A program made the position numbers and the translations under genes. Under the pieces are notes generated by a model that searched no databases, was not told the DNA's origin, and worked only from the letters and a program-made list of their open reading frames with translations. A stretch of DNA of 64,000 bases. It comes from Congeria kusceri. Its lineage: Eukaryota > Mollusca > Bivalvia > Myida > Dreissenidae. The DNA lies in the NCBI GenBank assembly GCA_027627225.1, contig CM051033.1, forward strand, positions 8,393,801 to 8,457,800. Reading direction: 5' to 3'. Positions 34,290 through 46,151 of the stretch are shown here, in pieces. The stretch's first letter is position 1, and every line of letters starts with the position of its first letter.

Positions 34290-34856
34290 CAAACAACGCA
34301 TTTCTTTGTCAGAAACTCCAGAGGTAACATTTTAGAATAATGGGATTTTTCTGAATTTGCGACTACGACTTGTCATAAATACCAGGCTTATTTGAGTACC
34401 CGATTTTAGTATAAATTGTTCCGATAGATTTCCGTAAGTTTGATGATTGTGCTATTACATGTATTATTATAGCTTTAAGTTTATGTCACCACTGTATTTT
34501 ATACATTGTACTTCGTTCGCATACATTTCCTCAAACGAGCTATTTCACAATCCCATACTTAATAAAGACTATTCTTGAAATTGCTGTATTATAATAACGC
34601 TGTTAATGTGAGTAGCACTTGGTACCTACCGGTATACAAATTTAAGCATTCTTTATTCAGGCTAAATGGCATTAGTACTCGGCATATTTGCAAACGCATA
34701 ATTTTTTTCCAGATACTAAGTCTATTCTTTACTTTTTAGTCTAATATTGGATTCTTGAATACGGGCCAGGTCGCTTCCAACATTCATTTTAACTCGGAAA
34801 AGCTGTGGCCTCTTAACTGCAAATTAACATCGCACACGTTGTGTTGGTATTTTTTT
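34290..34856. other. Stretch with a possible TIR-element end
   Basis: Mostly unrecognised. 34725-34770 (TTTTTAGTCTAATATTGGAT+TCTTGAATACGGGCC) resembles the right end of the 16608-17243 element. Confidence 0.35.
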
Positions 34857-35139
34857 ATTAAGAAATAATTTTTAATTAATCGTTGTTTATCGGTCAATAA
34901 ACAACAATTCGGAGTTCTGGTGCAACAAAGAGTTGTTTATTGACCGATAAACCACGATAATGCGAAAATTATTCCGATTATTACATGAATGAAGATATAT
35001 TTTTGCAATTGTAATTGGAACTACTTTTTACTATGCACCGCTCAGTATCGAGATAACTTTTTGCGTAGTGATTGGGTAGTTTAACAACAATAATGTTGTT
35101 CTTATCTATAGAAAAATTAGCAATTATCATGTTAGAATT
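34857..35139 (+). mobile_element. Family P element with internal deletion
   Basis: Starts TTATTAAGAAATAATTTTTA, ends TATCATGTTAGAATT. It has TTGTTTATCGGTCAATAAAC+AA and TTGTTTATTGACCGATAAAC+CA, but the sequence between the arms is shortened by ~60 bases. Confidence 0.75.
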
Positions 35140-35932
35140 TTTACACAAGCTGGTAGGTGTACATGATCATACGTGTCTACGTTTTCAGGTGGATTAAAAT
35201 GATGAAGACTATGTTACGTCTTATGACATTGTACAAAATAAGCACTTGCTGAAAACTCTGAACATTTAAACGAGCAAGCCGCCAACAGAGGGATATAAAT
35301 GCCTGGAATTAACTGCTATAAAAGCACGTGTCAGTAATTAACAACAATCACAAATTCAATAAAATATGGATTATATTTAAATTTGTTCCAAATTCGATTT
35401 AAATCTAGTTTATTACTGTCACTGTAAACAATTTCAACCCTTTTAATATGAAACAAATCAACTTGCATTTGTAGTTACTTCAATCAAATACATAAATAAA
35501 ACCTCAAATAAATCAGGAAAGTACAGTTTAAGTGTTCACGGTCTTTGTCCGAATTGCAAGTCCTCCAACAGGTCATTGAATTTTGTAAAAATAGTTTACT
35601 AATAAAATGTAAATTTAAAATGTAATTTAAAGAGACTTTTTCACAGATTTCTCGTAATTTAAGTAAATGTCATTAAATGTCTTAACTGCAAAAAACAGGA
35701 GCATCTGGAGTAATCTAAAACAATTATTATATAAAGAACAAGCGCTGTCAGAGGACAGCGCGCTCGACTATTCGAAGTATTTCAGTTGGTACATATTTTG
35801 AAAGTGGAAGGGACATACATTTGTTGAAATACAAAGCTGAGTTATAGGCTTTATTTCATCAATTTGTTCCAAGTTTCGAGTGACCACCTTAAGTACTTTA
35901 CAAATTATAAGACTTTGGAACAAAAACTTTAA

Positions 35933-36729
35933 ATCTGCTGCGTCACAGATTGGAAAATTGACAAAAATGGAAAAAAACATGTTTCAAATCTAGAAACACA
36001 AGATATTATTAAATAGAACTGACTAAAATAACATTGTTGACACATTAACAAAAGTTCCAAACACATTGGTTTAATCATTACAACGCATTCTTTCAATCCG
36101 ATTTCAAAAGCGTTCGAGACGCTTTTTAACTTTTTATAACTCGTAGGTTGTCGTTGTGAAATTATCACGTGATCCAAACTGCCAATTAATATCGCTTCCG
36201 GAGTCCCGTTGTTTACAAAACATAGGTCCGAAATTACAAGTAGCGCTCCGTGCAAATGACTTTAGACGCGCGGTTAGAGCATCCGCCTCTCACGCCGAGG
36301 ACCCGGGTCCAATGCCCGCAAGTGCTCATAATTATTTATGCTCATTTCAATGCTGTTAGAAGTAATCTTTGTTTGCACGATATCTTTCAAATATTTTTGG
36401 TGAAATAAAGAGATATATCAATAAACGTAAATTAAAAAAATCATATACAATACTGTATTATCTCTCGTTTTAATCAGCTATTGGAATCGCATCTGGCGTG
36501 TTCATAAACGGTACGAAATTACAATTACTCAGTAGCACACACCGACTAGTCCTAGTCTATTTTTAGACGGGCTTTCTCAAAAGAGTCGTTTTGTCTGCTA
36601 TTATTTGCACTGTTATTATACTATTAAGTGGTGCTTCATTGACTGCATTTGATGACTATCATATTGTTTACATTACAAACAACTTTTATGGCCTCCTTCT
36701 TATCTGTCTAATCATCTGTGAAGTAGCAG
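35933..36729. mobile_element. Nested insertion with CTGC...CACAGAT inverted ends
   Basis: Left ATCTGCTGCGTCACAGATTG and right ATCATCTGTGAAGTAGCAG are approximate inverse repeats. CTTTAA before the left end and CTTTGA after the right end may be a target duplication. It contains the tRNA-like segment 36258-36320. Open frames 35929-36255 (minus) and 36156-36359 (plus) are not recognised. Confidence 0.45.
36258..36325 (+). repeat. tRNA-like (SINE head or tRNA pseudogene)
   Basis: GCGCGGTTAGAGCATCCGCC+TCTCACGCCGAGGACCCGGG+TCCAATGCCCG has box A-like and box B-like blocks and a plausible anticodon arm reading CTC. The T arm is damaged (GGTCCAATGCCC) and no 7-bp acceptor stem is formed. No SINE tail was found. 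Confidence 0.5.
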
Positions 36730-37564
36730 CTTTGACCTGAAAATCTATATAAAAAGTGGGCAAACCTCTGCCAAAATACAATAAAGTGTCAATGAGATTG
36801 TTGCAAATGATGCTGGAGTTGATTAAAAAGTTGTATTCAAAGTTTCAAATAAATACCTTATGTTGTTTAGAAATTATAAGACTGTTGAATAAAAACTTTA
36901 CACTGAAAATCTATGTGAAAAGGGGGTTAACTCTGTCAAAATACAAAACAGGGTTATATGGATTGTGGCACCGGATGATGTAGTTGATGACAAAGGTATT
37001 TGCCAAGTTTCAATTGAATAACCTATCAAGTTTTGAAGTTATAAAACTTTTGAACAGAAACTTAAATATAAAAAAGCTGTGTGCAAAAGGGACATTACTA
37101 TGCCAAAATACAAAACAGAGTTATAGGGAATGTTGCACCTGATGCTTGAGTTGATGGTTAAGGTATATTCCATGTTTCAAGAGAATAGCCTATGAAGTTT
37201 TGAATTTACAAGACATTTGAATAAAAACTAACCGAAAATATATGTGAAAAAGAGGCATAATTCTGTTAAAATACAAAACTTAGTTATGGGGAATGTTAAT
37301 ATTTGAATATTAACTTTGACCAGAAAATCTATGTGAACAATGGCATAACTCTGTCAGTATACAAAACTGAGTTATGGGAGTTGATGCTGGAGTTGATGAC
37401 AAAGTTATATCCCAAGTTTCAAGTGAATAACTAATGTATTTTTGAAGTAACAAGACTTCTGAATAAAAACTTTAACCAAGATCAGACGCCGACGTCGACG
37501 CTGGGAGTAGTAGGAAAGCTCACCTATTCTTCGAATAGTCGAACTAAAAACAGGTAAATTAAAA

Positions 37565-37640
37565 AAAATGCCATCGTCGGGATTCGAACCCGGGACCTTT
37601 GAGTTCAAAAATCTCGTGCCATTCGGCCTTATACATTTTG
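37565..37640 (-). repeat. tRNA-like sequence with Pol III terminator run
   Basis: On the minus strand, AAGGCCGAATGG resembles box A and GGTTCGAATCC (37583-37593) is a perfect box B. The tRNA-like part ends GACGATGGCA, followed directly by eight T. The 5' acceptor strand does not pair with CGATGGC, so this is a pseudogene or the tRNA part of an element. A TTAAAGGGACCTGTTCAC minus-strand motif at 37856-37873 may mark the other end of that element. Confidence 0.5.
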
Positions 37641-37904
37641 CTTGTAAGTGATACGCGTGTTTTCCAAAATACCGACGAAATGCGTTACAAACGCTTTATT
37701 ATTTTATCCATTTGAATTCATGATTATCCATAAACGAAACGATATTTCCAATATATTTCTTGGTCATGAGTGTTATTTCGCTTGATTGTATATAATGTAT
37801 AATTTCTTTTTGAAATATATGACAAACATTTCGAAAACTGTCAATTTGCCAATCCGTGAACAGGTCCCTTTAAGCTTACATTAATATCCCATTTACTTCA
37901 ATAT

Positions 37905-37980
37905 AGGGGAAGCCACTGCTGCCCGAAGTTTGCACAGGAGTAAATTCCAGTTGTCTCCCTTGCGATGGACAAAATCCGTT
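37905..37980 (+). repeat. Dispersed GGGAAG/CTCCC motif
   Basis: GGGGAAGCCACTGCTGCCCG, then TTTGCACAGGAGTAAATTCC+AGTTGTCTCCCTTG. Fourth copy of the motif at 1-75. Confidence 0.55.
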
Positions 37981-38109
37981 TGTTCACTAGTTAATTTTCA
38001 TGTTTGCTCGAAATTTATATGCATTCTGTTTCGATTGCGAATACAATAATCATAAATGAGTCGGTTTATAATATTTTAACTTTAATTCTATCATATTTTC
38101 TAATGAGCA

Positions 38110-39600
38110 TTGCTGAACCGCCCAACAGACTTAGGGAAAGACTAGCGCTCCAACAGTCTTCGATAAAGACTAGCGCTCCAACAGACTTGGATAAAGACTA
38201 GCGCTCCAACACACTTAGAGTATCCCTATCGCTCCACAGTTAGAGTAAGACTATCACTCCAACAGACTTGGAGAAAGACAAGCTCTCCAACAGACATTAA
38301 AAGACAAGCGCTCCAACACACTTAGAGAAGACTAGCGCTCCAACAGACATGGAGAAAGGCAAGCGCTCCAACACACTTAGAGAAGACTAGCGCTCCAACA
38401 GACTTGGAGAAAGACAAGCGCTCCAACACACTTAGAGAAGACTAGCGCTCCAACAGACTTGGAGAAAGACTAGCGCTCCAACACACGTATAGAAGACTAG
38501 CGCTCCAACAGACTTGGACAAAGACTAGTGCTCCAACACACTTAGAGAAGACTAGCGCTCCAACAGACTTGGAGAAAGACTAGCGCTCCAACAGACTTAG
38601 AGAAAACTAGCGCTCCAACAGACTTGGAGAAAGACAAGCGCTCCAACTGACTTGGAGAAGACTAGCGCTCCAACAGACTTAGAGAAGACTAGCGCTCCAA
38701 CAGACTTAGAGAAGACTAGCGCTCCAACGGATTTGAGAAAGACTAGCGCTCCAACAGACGTGGAGAAGACTAGCGCTCCAACAGACATAGAGAAAGACTA
38801 GCGCTCCAACTGACTTGGAGAAAGACTAGCGCTCAAACAGACTTGGAGAAAGACTAGCGCTCCAACAGACTTGGAAAAAGTCTAGGGCTCCAACAGACGT
38901 GGAGAAGAATAGCGCTCCAACAGACTTGGAGAAGGACTTAGAGGAGACTAGCGCTCCAACAGACTTGGAGAAGACTAGCGCTCCAACAGACTTGGAGAAG
39001 ACTAGCGCTCCAACAGACTTGGAGAAGACTAGCGCTCCAACAGACTTAGAGAAGACTAGCGCTCCAACAGACTTGGAGAAGACTAACGCTCCAACACACT
39101 CATTTTGTGAAAAGAAAGCGCTGCAACACTCAATTAATTAATGTAAGACTAGCGACCCACCACACATACTTTGTGCAAGAACAGCGCTCTAACACACTTA
39201 TTTTATCCAAGACTAGCACGTCAACACACTTATTTTATACAAGACCAGCGATCTAACACACTTATTTTATCAAAGACCAGCGCTCCAATTTACTTATTTT
39301 ATCCAAGACCAGTGCTCTAACACACTTATTTTATCCAAGACCAGCGCTCTAACACACTTATTTTATCCAAGACTAGCACTCCAACACACTTATTTTGTCC
39401 AAGACCAGCACTCTTACACTCTTATTTTATCCAAGACCAGCGCTCTAACACACTTATTTTATCCAAGACTAGCGCTCCAACACACTTAATTGTATCCAAG
39501 ACCAGCGCTCGAACACACTTATTTTATCCAAGACCGCGCTCGAACACACTTATTTTATATCCAAGACCAGCGCTCTAACACACTTGTTTTATATTTACTG
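38110..39600 (+). repeat. Two-phase minisatellite: 27-bp units then 32-bp units
   Basis: 38120-39110: units of 27 bp (some 28), GACTAGCGCTCCAACAGACT+TGGAGAA. 39140-39595: units of 32 bp, GACCAGCGCTCTAACACACT+TATTTTATCCAA. The two share GACYAGCGCTCYAACA. Where the 27-bp phase is unbroken (38899-39141 plus, 38597-38788 minus) an open frame encodes a nine-residue repeat such as TSAPTDLEK. Neither frame has a start or flanking coding support. Confidence 0.95.
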
Positions 39601-40498
39601 TCTGTAATTACAACACTAATGCATTTACATTGACATAAAATGTTGTCATAATAAACACTCTGTTAACATTAATCATTTTTACTACAAGTTGTAAATGTGA
39701 GTCGATTAGTGTGAAAAGTTAACCAGTTAACCGTATGTTATGCTCTGTAAACAACCGTCATTTTTGTATTTCTACATACATGTTGCATTTCAACGTGTTA
39801 ATCAGGATGCATCATGTCTTATATGTTATGTTTCTCGGTCCGTACACTGGAAGACATATACCACAAATTAAACGCGCGGCACAAAACGCTGTGGCCGCAA
39901 TGATTCCCAGGCGTGGTGCAAGAACAGACAAGCGCCGTTTATTTCACCGTCGTTTTCGATTGCGTAAACAAGCATCAAAAGCAGATACATTAAAACTGAA
40001 TACAGTTTGGTGTAGCCCATGGTAAAATATTTAAAGAAAAGGCAGTATAAAGAACTTTTTTTTTTTAACAACTGTGAACAACCTTAGCGACTGCCAGTTG
40101 GGAGGTATCTCCTCGGTGTTTTAATAATATTAATATTAAGCGATATTTTCCGACAAACATGATAAATAAAAATATCGTTTAAAAAAAGCTTTTCGTGGAC
40201 ACAAATTTCATATTCAAAACATTTTCACTGGTAAACAATAAAAAGTCAAAGCGTATATCACATGCGTGCAGAATCTTCAATATTACGGTCATGAAACTGT
40301 TTTCATTTTATCAACGTATTGGCTGTAAACTACCTGACGAGGACTACACATGTAGTTGTCATTTTTCGGCGTAGCTGTCTAAGATCACTTTTGACCCAGA
40401 TTTTCTTGCGATAATTGTGCAGCGGGAAAGTTGAATGCCAATAGAATTGGGCAATTTTTTCTAATTCTAGGGAATGCAAACTTCAAACAATGGCTTAA
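39601..40498. other. Stretch without a recognised gene
   Basis: Contains a plus frame 39735-40025 (RRGARTDKRRLFHRRFRLRK, basic) and an opposing minus frame. Neither has recognisable homology or splice framing. No repeat family seen. Confidence 0.35.
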
Positions 40499-40719
40499 CA
40501 AGACAAGACAAGACAAGACAAGACAAGAATATTTATTTAGACGTGTACAATGTACATTGTCTTAACACAAACATGCATATTTTAATACAATAAGGTCAAG
40601 TAACAACATGTAAAGACATTAAGCATGGAAACGGTTAATTTTATACACATATTCTATTATAGCTTTATACATTCTATAGCATCTGGTATGATATAATCCT
40701 AATTATATTATACGGCGGT

Positions 40720-41532
40720 TTACATCATATTATCTATATTATTTAAGATATGTGCACGGATGCCTAAAGCATCCTTGACATATTTAGAAAGTTTAATTAA
40801 TTCCATTCTATTATTTGATTTTAGAAGTAAGTGGTATTTAAAAACCGATGGCCTATTATAGTAATATTTATTAATGTACTTCTTTCTAATATTTCCAAAA
40901 CAAGGACAAATACAGATAAAATGGTATTCATCTTCGATGTCTGTTTGGTTGCAACATATGCAGTAACGTTCTTCCCGTGGAAGACTTTGGCCTCTGTACC
41001 TTCCTGTTTGTATTCTTAAAGGTAAAACTGATAACCTAAGTTTGCTAATAAAATATCTACAAGTTTTAGGAAGTTTATCTAAATAATTATCGTATCCAAA
41101 CGATTGTTTAAATATACAATACATGTCAAGAACTGGACTATTCTGGGCGGATGTTTACAACTCTTGCTTATAATTGTCGAGTAGCCTACATTTAAATTCG
41201 TTTATAAAACTTTGAGCATTTATTGCATTACCAGCAAAAAATATATGCGAAAGGCCATGCGAATCTAATATATGTTTAACACTAGAAATCCAATTATTTT
41301 TTCCATTGCTGCAATCGTGTAATGCTTGCGTATACACAGATTTTAAAATAATATTTTCACTAGACTTTACTTTTAACCAATATTTAATCATTTTCACATA
41401 ACGATTTATGTACATTGGATATCTTCCCAGTTCCCCATAAATCGACGCATTACATGTATTTTGTTTGACATTTAATATTCTTTTACAAAATTTCAAATGA
41501 ACCCTTTCTATTTCATTACATTTACTAAACCC
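40720..41532 (-). pseudogene. LINE ORF2: C-terminal region with Cys/His knuckle
   Basis: Same frame as the RT segment, reading past the TAG: IERVHLKFCKRILNVKQNT, then GELGRYPMYINRYVKMIKYW, a stop TAA at 41155-41157, then SPVLDMYCIFKQSFGYDNYL. RYCICCNQTDIEDEYHFICI+CP fits a CCHC-like knuckle (C-x2-C, H, C) found at the C terminus of many animal LINE ORF2 proteins. It ends at a TGA/TAA near 40720. Confidence 0.85.
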
Positions 41533-42610
41533 CTAAACCTCACCTGCATAATTCAAAATAGAACCAACAAAGGCATCGAAAAGTTGGCAAAGAATTTTGG
41601 GTTTAATATCAAGTTCTTTGATTTTACAATTCAATAAATTCATGGCTTTAAGAGCCTTACCAACTAGATATTCTTGGTTAAGATTGAAATTCCCATTATA
41701 ATTGAAAACAGTCCCTAGGTAATTAAAACTATCAACAACTTCAATAGATTGTCCGTTAAAGGTCCAATGTTCATTTGCACGAGGTCTACCGCGTTTACGG
41801 AATATCATAATCTTTGTTTTATCAATGTTGACTTTCAATCCCCATGAATTACAATAGTTAAAGAGAAGATCTAAATGATTCTGGACCTCCTGAGGTGACT
41901 TACCTACAATAGCCATATCATCAGCAAATAGTAATAAAATAAGTGCAATATCATCAAAGTCCAATCCAGACAACGAGCTATCTTGCAAATACAATTCCAA
42001 ATCTTCAATAAACAAGGAAAATAATAACGGAGACATTACCTCCCCCTGTCTTAAACCAACAGCATAATTAAAATACTCCGTGTATGTAGAACAGTGCTTA
42101 ACACACGATTTAACATTCTCATACATGGCCTTAATAATTCTAAGTAATTTACCTTCAATTCCACATTTAAATATTTTCAACCACAAACCATTTCTATAAA
42201 TAGTATCAAAGCATTTCATCATATCCACATATATAATATACAGTCTTTTATTCTCATTTAAGTATTTTTGAACTAATGACATAAGTATAAAAATAGCGTC
42301 CACTGTAGAGCGACCTTTTCGGAATCCGAATTGCGCGTCCGAAATAATATTATTATCATTGCAAAATGTTTCGATACGTTTATTAACTACAGTAGTAAAT
42401 AATTTACTCAAACAACTTAAAAGTGTTATCCCTCTATAATTATTTACATCAGATAGACTTCATTTTTTGTGTAATGGAATAATAATGCCCTCTGTCCATT
42501 GCTCGGGGTAATAGCCAGAGCTAAGAATACAATTAAACAAATCGGTGATGTGTAACCCAATAATATCGATGCATTCAATAATATATTCATTGAGAATACA
42601 ATCGCTCCCA
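41533..42610 (-). pseudogene. LINE ORF2: reverse transcriptase domain
   Basis: Continues in a shifted frame after 42611 with GYYPEQWTEGIIIPLHKK, then a TGA at 42460-42462, then NNYRGITLLSCLSKLF. The palm motifs are well kept: FGFRKGRSTVDAIF (motif 2 region), YIIYVDMMKCFDTI (motif A, catalytic Asp), GLRQGEVMSPLLFSLF (motif B), LFADDMAIV (motif C, FADD in place of the common YADD) and LKVNIDKTKIM (motif D). The stretch after it (FNGQSIEVVDSFNYLGTVF) is the thumb-side motif common in such LINEs. It ends at an in-frame TAG at 41533, where a Trp codon would be usual. Confidence 0.9.
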
Positions 42611-43606
42611 TTAAGCTTTATTTCGCTTCAACGATTTAACAGCTATTTTTACCTCGTCGAGAGTGAAAGGCTGATCTAATTCTGGAAATCGGACATTTTC
42701 TGCATCAAAGTTTTGCGAGCCACAGAATGTTTCCGCTTCGTCATTTTTACAATCAATAACTCCACTACTTATATTAGAGAAATAATCGCGAAAATCTGAC
42801 AATGAAATAGTGTTATGTTTATTACTTTTGTGCGATTTGAAGTAATTCCAAAAATGTTTCGGCTTTTGTTTTCTCACATTTTCTATCTCGTTCATTTTTT
42901 TACTAAAATGTTGTCTCTTTCTCCTATTTATAAACGATTTGTATTCTTTTTTACATGTAAGTAATTGAACGCGATTGACATCAGTTTTATCACAATTAAA
43001 CAAACGTAGCATGTGTAAATAACGAGACCGCATAGCAGCGCATTCGCTATCAAACCACTCTACAGTGTTCGCTGGACAGCAATCATCAAATTGCGGTGCA
43101 TTTGATATACAGCGTGTGTTCGTGAACAAAGGGTCAGCAATTGAACGCAGAGTATTTGTAAAATCATGCAACGTGTTATTTACAGAATCTCTATTTGAAC
43201 AATCAATATCGCTTAAAATGTTATTAAACTCCGGCAATTTCGAGATAATACCTGAGCGAAATTTATCACGTAATGAGTCCGACCATTTATATTTGGTTTC
43301 TGTAAAGAATACAGTCTCGGGTATATCGCTTTTACAATACAATGAAAATATTAGCGGGGCATGGTCACTGAATTCATTGAAACTATCAATAGAAAAATCC
43401 TTTATAATTGGGAAATTACGCTCATGGCACAACAAATAATCGATCGTAGATAAGCCGTTATGTGAATAAAATGTATGTTTATTAGTATCACCTAATCTAC
43501 CGTTAGCAATGCGATAACCTGTGGACTTACATAGGTCTAATAGTTTTACACCATGAGCATTATAACGTATACCAATAATTGTTGCATACTTTTGGGGATT
43601 AAAAAT
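42611..43606 (-). pseudogene. LINE ORF2: endonuclease C-terminal part and linker
   Basis: Opens after a stop at 43607 without a start codon. The first part reads GVKLLDLCKSTGYRIANGRL, then HTFYSHNGLSTIDYLL, typical of the second half of an exonuclease-endonuclease-phosphatase domain. SDHAPLIFSL follows, with the conserved Ser-Asp-His of the catalytic site. Next is a linker of ~150 residues with basic stretches (INRRKRQHFSKKMNEIE), ending EVKIAVKSLKRNKA, the beginning of the RT domain, where the frame is lost. The N-terminal half of the nuclease domain is absent, so cleavage activity is not expected. Confidence 0.85.
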
Positions 43607-46150
43607 TTACATAATTGTTTACATAAGCGGTTAAAATGAAGTTATAAACATATCTTCAACATATACTCTAGAACTGAGGCTAATTATGAACGTATTTTTT
43701 CATTGTATGCCATAAACAGAATGCTATATTCATTCACGTAACGAAATAACTATTTTGTTTAGCCTCCATTTATATAAGCGTTACGCTCTATAAATAGCAA
43801 TTGTGCAATGTTCCCATTCATAAATCTCATTCACAGTGTTGCCGTTCCATGTAGCCCATTGATTCTAGCGAGTTCATCACATTCCAGAAACGGTAGTGTC
43901 ATTCAAAAACTAGCGCGCGTAGCTAGCAACAGTTGTATAGCTGTGTTAATATACTCGTACATGCATCAATAATAGCGTTCAGAGAATCTTAAACCTAAAA
44001 ATGTCAATAAATGGGGAATTTATATTTATAAACTTACTGTTAATTTGAATTAAAATTGTGGTGACGATTTATTAACGATTATTTATAATTGCATCTTTCT
44101 ATCAACTTCTCCAGTTGATGTTATTTAATCTATAAAACGATGCTACATTTTCTATAGATACAATGTTATGAAAAAAGATTCGGAATACGTCGAATTGCTA
44201 TTCGCGTAGCATGAGTACAAAATTTGCATTACTAATTATACACAGGAACCTCGATATATCATATTTCTTCTGATATAATTTAAAATCGTCATAGGATTGT
44301 GGATTTGTGAAAACCGATCATGTGTATTTCCCTGTGCCGTAATATTTTTTCTCAAACTGACTTCTCACTTTAATGTACAGGGCTAATTGAATTCTAGATA
44401 ACTTTCCCACATTAAACACTTCGCATTTCGTGACAAATGGACTCCACAATTGGATTAGTGGATTTATTTCTTATTCAAACACTGTGAAGATGTATTAATG
44501 ATGAAAACACCAAAACGCTGCACAAAACGATCGTGTCGCTATAGAGTAAACGCTTTCTGCAAGAACAACATGTTGAAGCCCATATCACTAAAAAAGCTTT
44601 AAACACCATTTTTGTCTAAGTGCTATGCGATCATTACATAAACTCAGTCCACAAAAGTCACTCAAAATGTGTCATGAGTAACCCGTTAAACACCTTTTCG
44701 TCTTGCGATTTTCGCATTTCCTCTTGTATACTCGTAAAAACAAATACATTACTGGACAAGCCATTAACTATTGTGAACGATATACTTACTTTATGCCAAA
44801 CCGTTTAATCGTATTCTTTGATATTTTATTTTAACAAAAAGTAAATGCTTACTGGTCACTGTTACACACTTGGTCGGGAGGCATATCATGAGCGATGCTG
44901 CTGGTTATCTTGCAGACCCCCCCTCCCCCCAAACAAACATCATTATACCAGAGATGCGCTTATGTCTGGCGAGAGTGGCAGCATGTGAGTAAATATCTAC
45001 CATGTGGTGATAAACAGAAATATCTTGCATTTTTAATAAAAGGTTCCGTATCGTTGCCAAGTGCTATTAGGAAGCCAGTAAATCAAAGCACTTGAATACT
45101 TTGCGTACCTAGTGTGAGGCTCAAGCGAATTTAATATGTCATCGACCCATTATCTTAGACAGGTACGTATAAGTCATCTTTCATAGAAATGTAAAGTACT
45201 AGTCCGATTCAATACCAATCCAGTTTTAGTAGTAACAGCGCTGTAATGGATATGGAGTCTAAACATGAGACCGGGATATCGTGCTTTCGACCATTGGACT
45301 AGGATCATTGCAATAAAATCAAGTCATAAGTCGTGCATTTGAAAGCGTATTCACTAGCATTACGTATTATGGTATTACTATTTTCGTTAATTTTGCTCTG
45401 TGTCAGTGTCATGCGTGCTAGTTCGCTGGTACGAATTCAATGGGTGCATGTTCTATGTTACTGTAAATATCAGATCGAGTTGACTACACTAGTATAAGAA
45501 CTTTATACCTAGACAGTCTCTGAATATACTTTCCCTGCCAAAAAATCGCACCTCAAAATAAACGAACATTAATTCATTACCCTTTACCACAACTGCAGTA
45601 CTCCGTCAATACATTCCGTAGAGAAACACTCGAGAGCAGTGCGTTAGGCATGTTAGAGCTGAAAACGGGTTATCCGAATAGTCTATGTGCATTGCAAACC
45701 TGTACATTTGTCATAGAAGATTGTGTAATAGATCTCATTATATTATCAGCGCATTAAAATCAGATATTCAGGCGATGCTCGTAAGATACAGAAATGTTTA
45801 ACGTCATATGCACTTTATAATTCACTTTAACTATTGCAAATCGAACAGATCATCAAACATACTCCGGCTTTTGTCTACATTTGTCAGAAGAAAAGGTTGC
45901 ATAATGGTTGATACAAACATGTCCGATAAAAAAGCGTGATTGCATTTTTGCACCTGGCCTTTTAATAATATAAAATAAACCTTGCTTTTACCAATTGCTT
46001 CAGGAAGAAATTACACAAAACCTCTTAACCCGGCTTGTTTGCGTATTTTCTATAGGCAGCTGAAGTCTCTATTGTCAGATTACGCATGTTTTGGTTTGGT
46101 CGTGTCATTCCGCATTGAGTGAGTTGTACTGCTCGTAATGAACATTGCTT
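43607..46150. other. 2.5 kb without a recognised feature
   Basis: AT-rich, apparently unique DNA. Small frames (44620-44808, 44895-45095) carry no motif. No tandem or inverted repeat stood out. This is the longest feature-poor stretch in the window and a candidate for intron or intergenic spacer. Confidence 0.45.
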
Positions 46151-46151
46151 T

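Larger units (their letters stand above)
35738..37547 (+). mobile_element. HINE class A element split by a nested insertion
   Basis: Start ACAAGCGCTGTCAGAGGACA+GCGCGCTCGACTATTCGAAG, end AGCTCACCTATTCTTCGAAT+AGTCGAACTAA preceded by CGACGTCGACGCTGGG. The module phrase GGAACAAAAACTTTAA breaks at 35932 and resumes at ~36730 with TTGACCTGAAAATCTAT. Five modules of ~155 bp follow (36760-37460), with CAAAATACAAAACAGAGTTA and GGAGTTGATGACAAAG. The terminal stem is the inverse of the 5' subterminal sequence. Confidence 0.7.
40499..43606 (-). mobile_element. APE-type LINE, 5'-truncated and disabled
   Basis: On the minus strand, order: endonuclease C-terminal part, linker, reverse transcriptase, C-terminal Cys/His knuckle, ~220-bp 3' UTR, AATAAATATTC and a (TTGTC)n tail of five units (40499-40525). 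Gene order and motifs are those of APE-type non-LTR retrotransposons of the CR1/L2/Jockey assemblage; the clade is not resolved by eye. The 5' part of the endonuclease and any ORF1 are missing, as in a typical incomplete insertion. At least one frameshift (near 42611) and three in-frame stops (42460, 41533, 41155) inactivate it. Confidence 0.9.

Noticed and set aside
37565..37640. tRNA-Leu-like gene on the minus strand
   Set aside because: Perfect box B and terminator run but no acceptor pairing and a poor anticodon arm.
38597..39141. Open frames with a nine-residue repeat
   Set aside because: The 27-bp unit is a multiple of three, so the frame is open by construction; it closes as soon as 28-bp units appear.
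39735..40025. Basic 96-residue frame (RRGARTDKRRLFHRRFRLRK)
   Set aside because: No recognised family, no splice or repeat context, and a frame of similar length overlaps on the other strand; evidence too thin to call.
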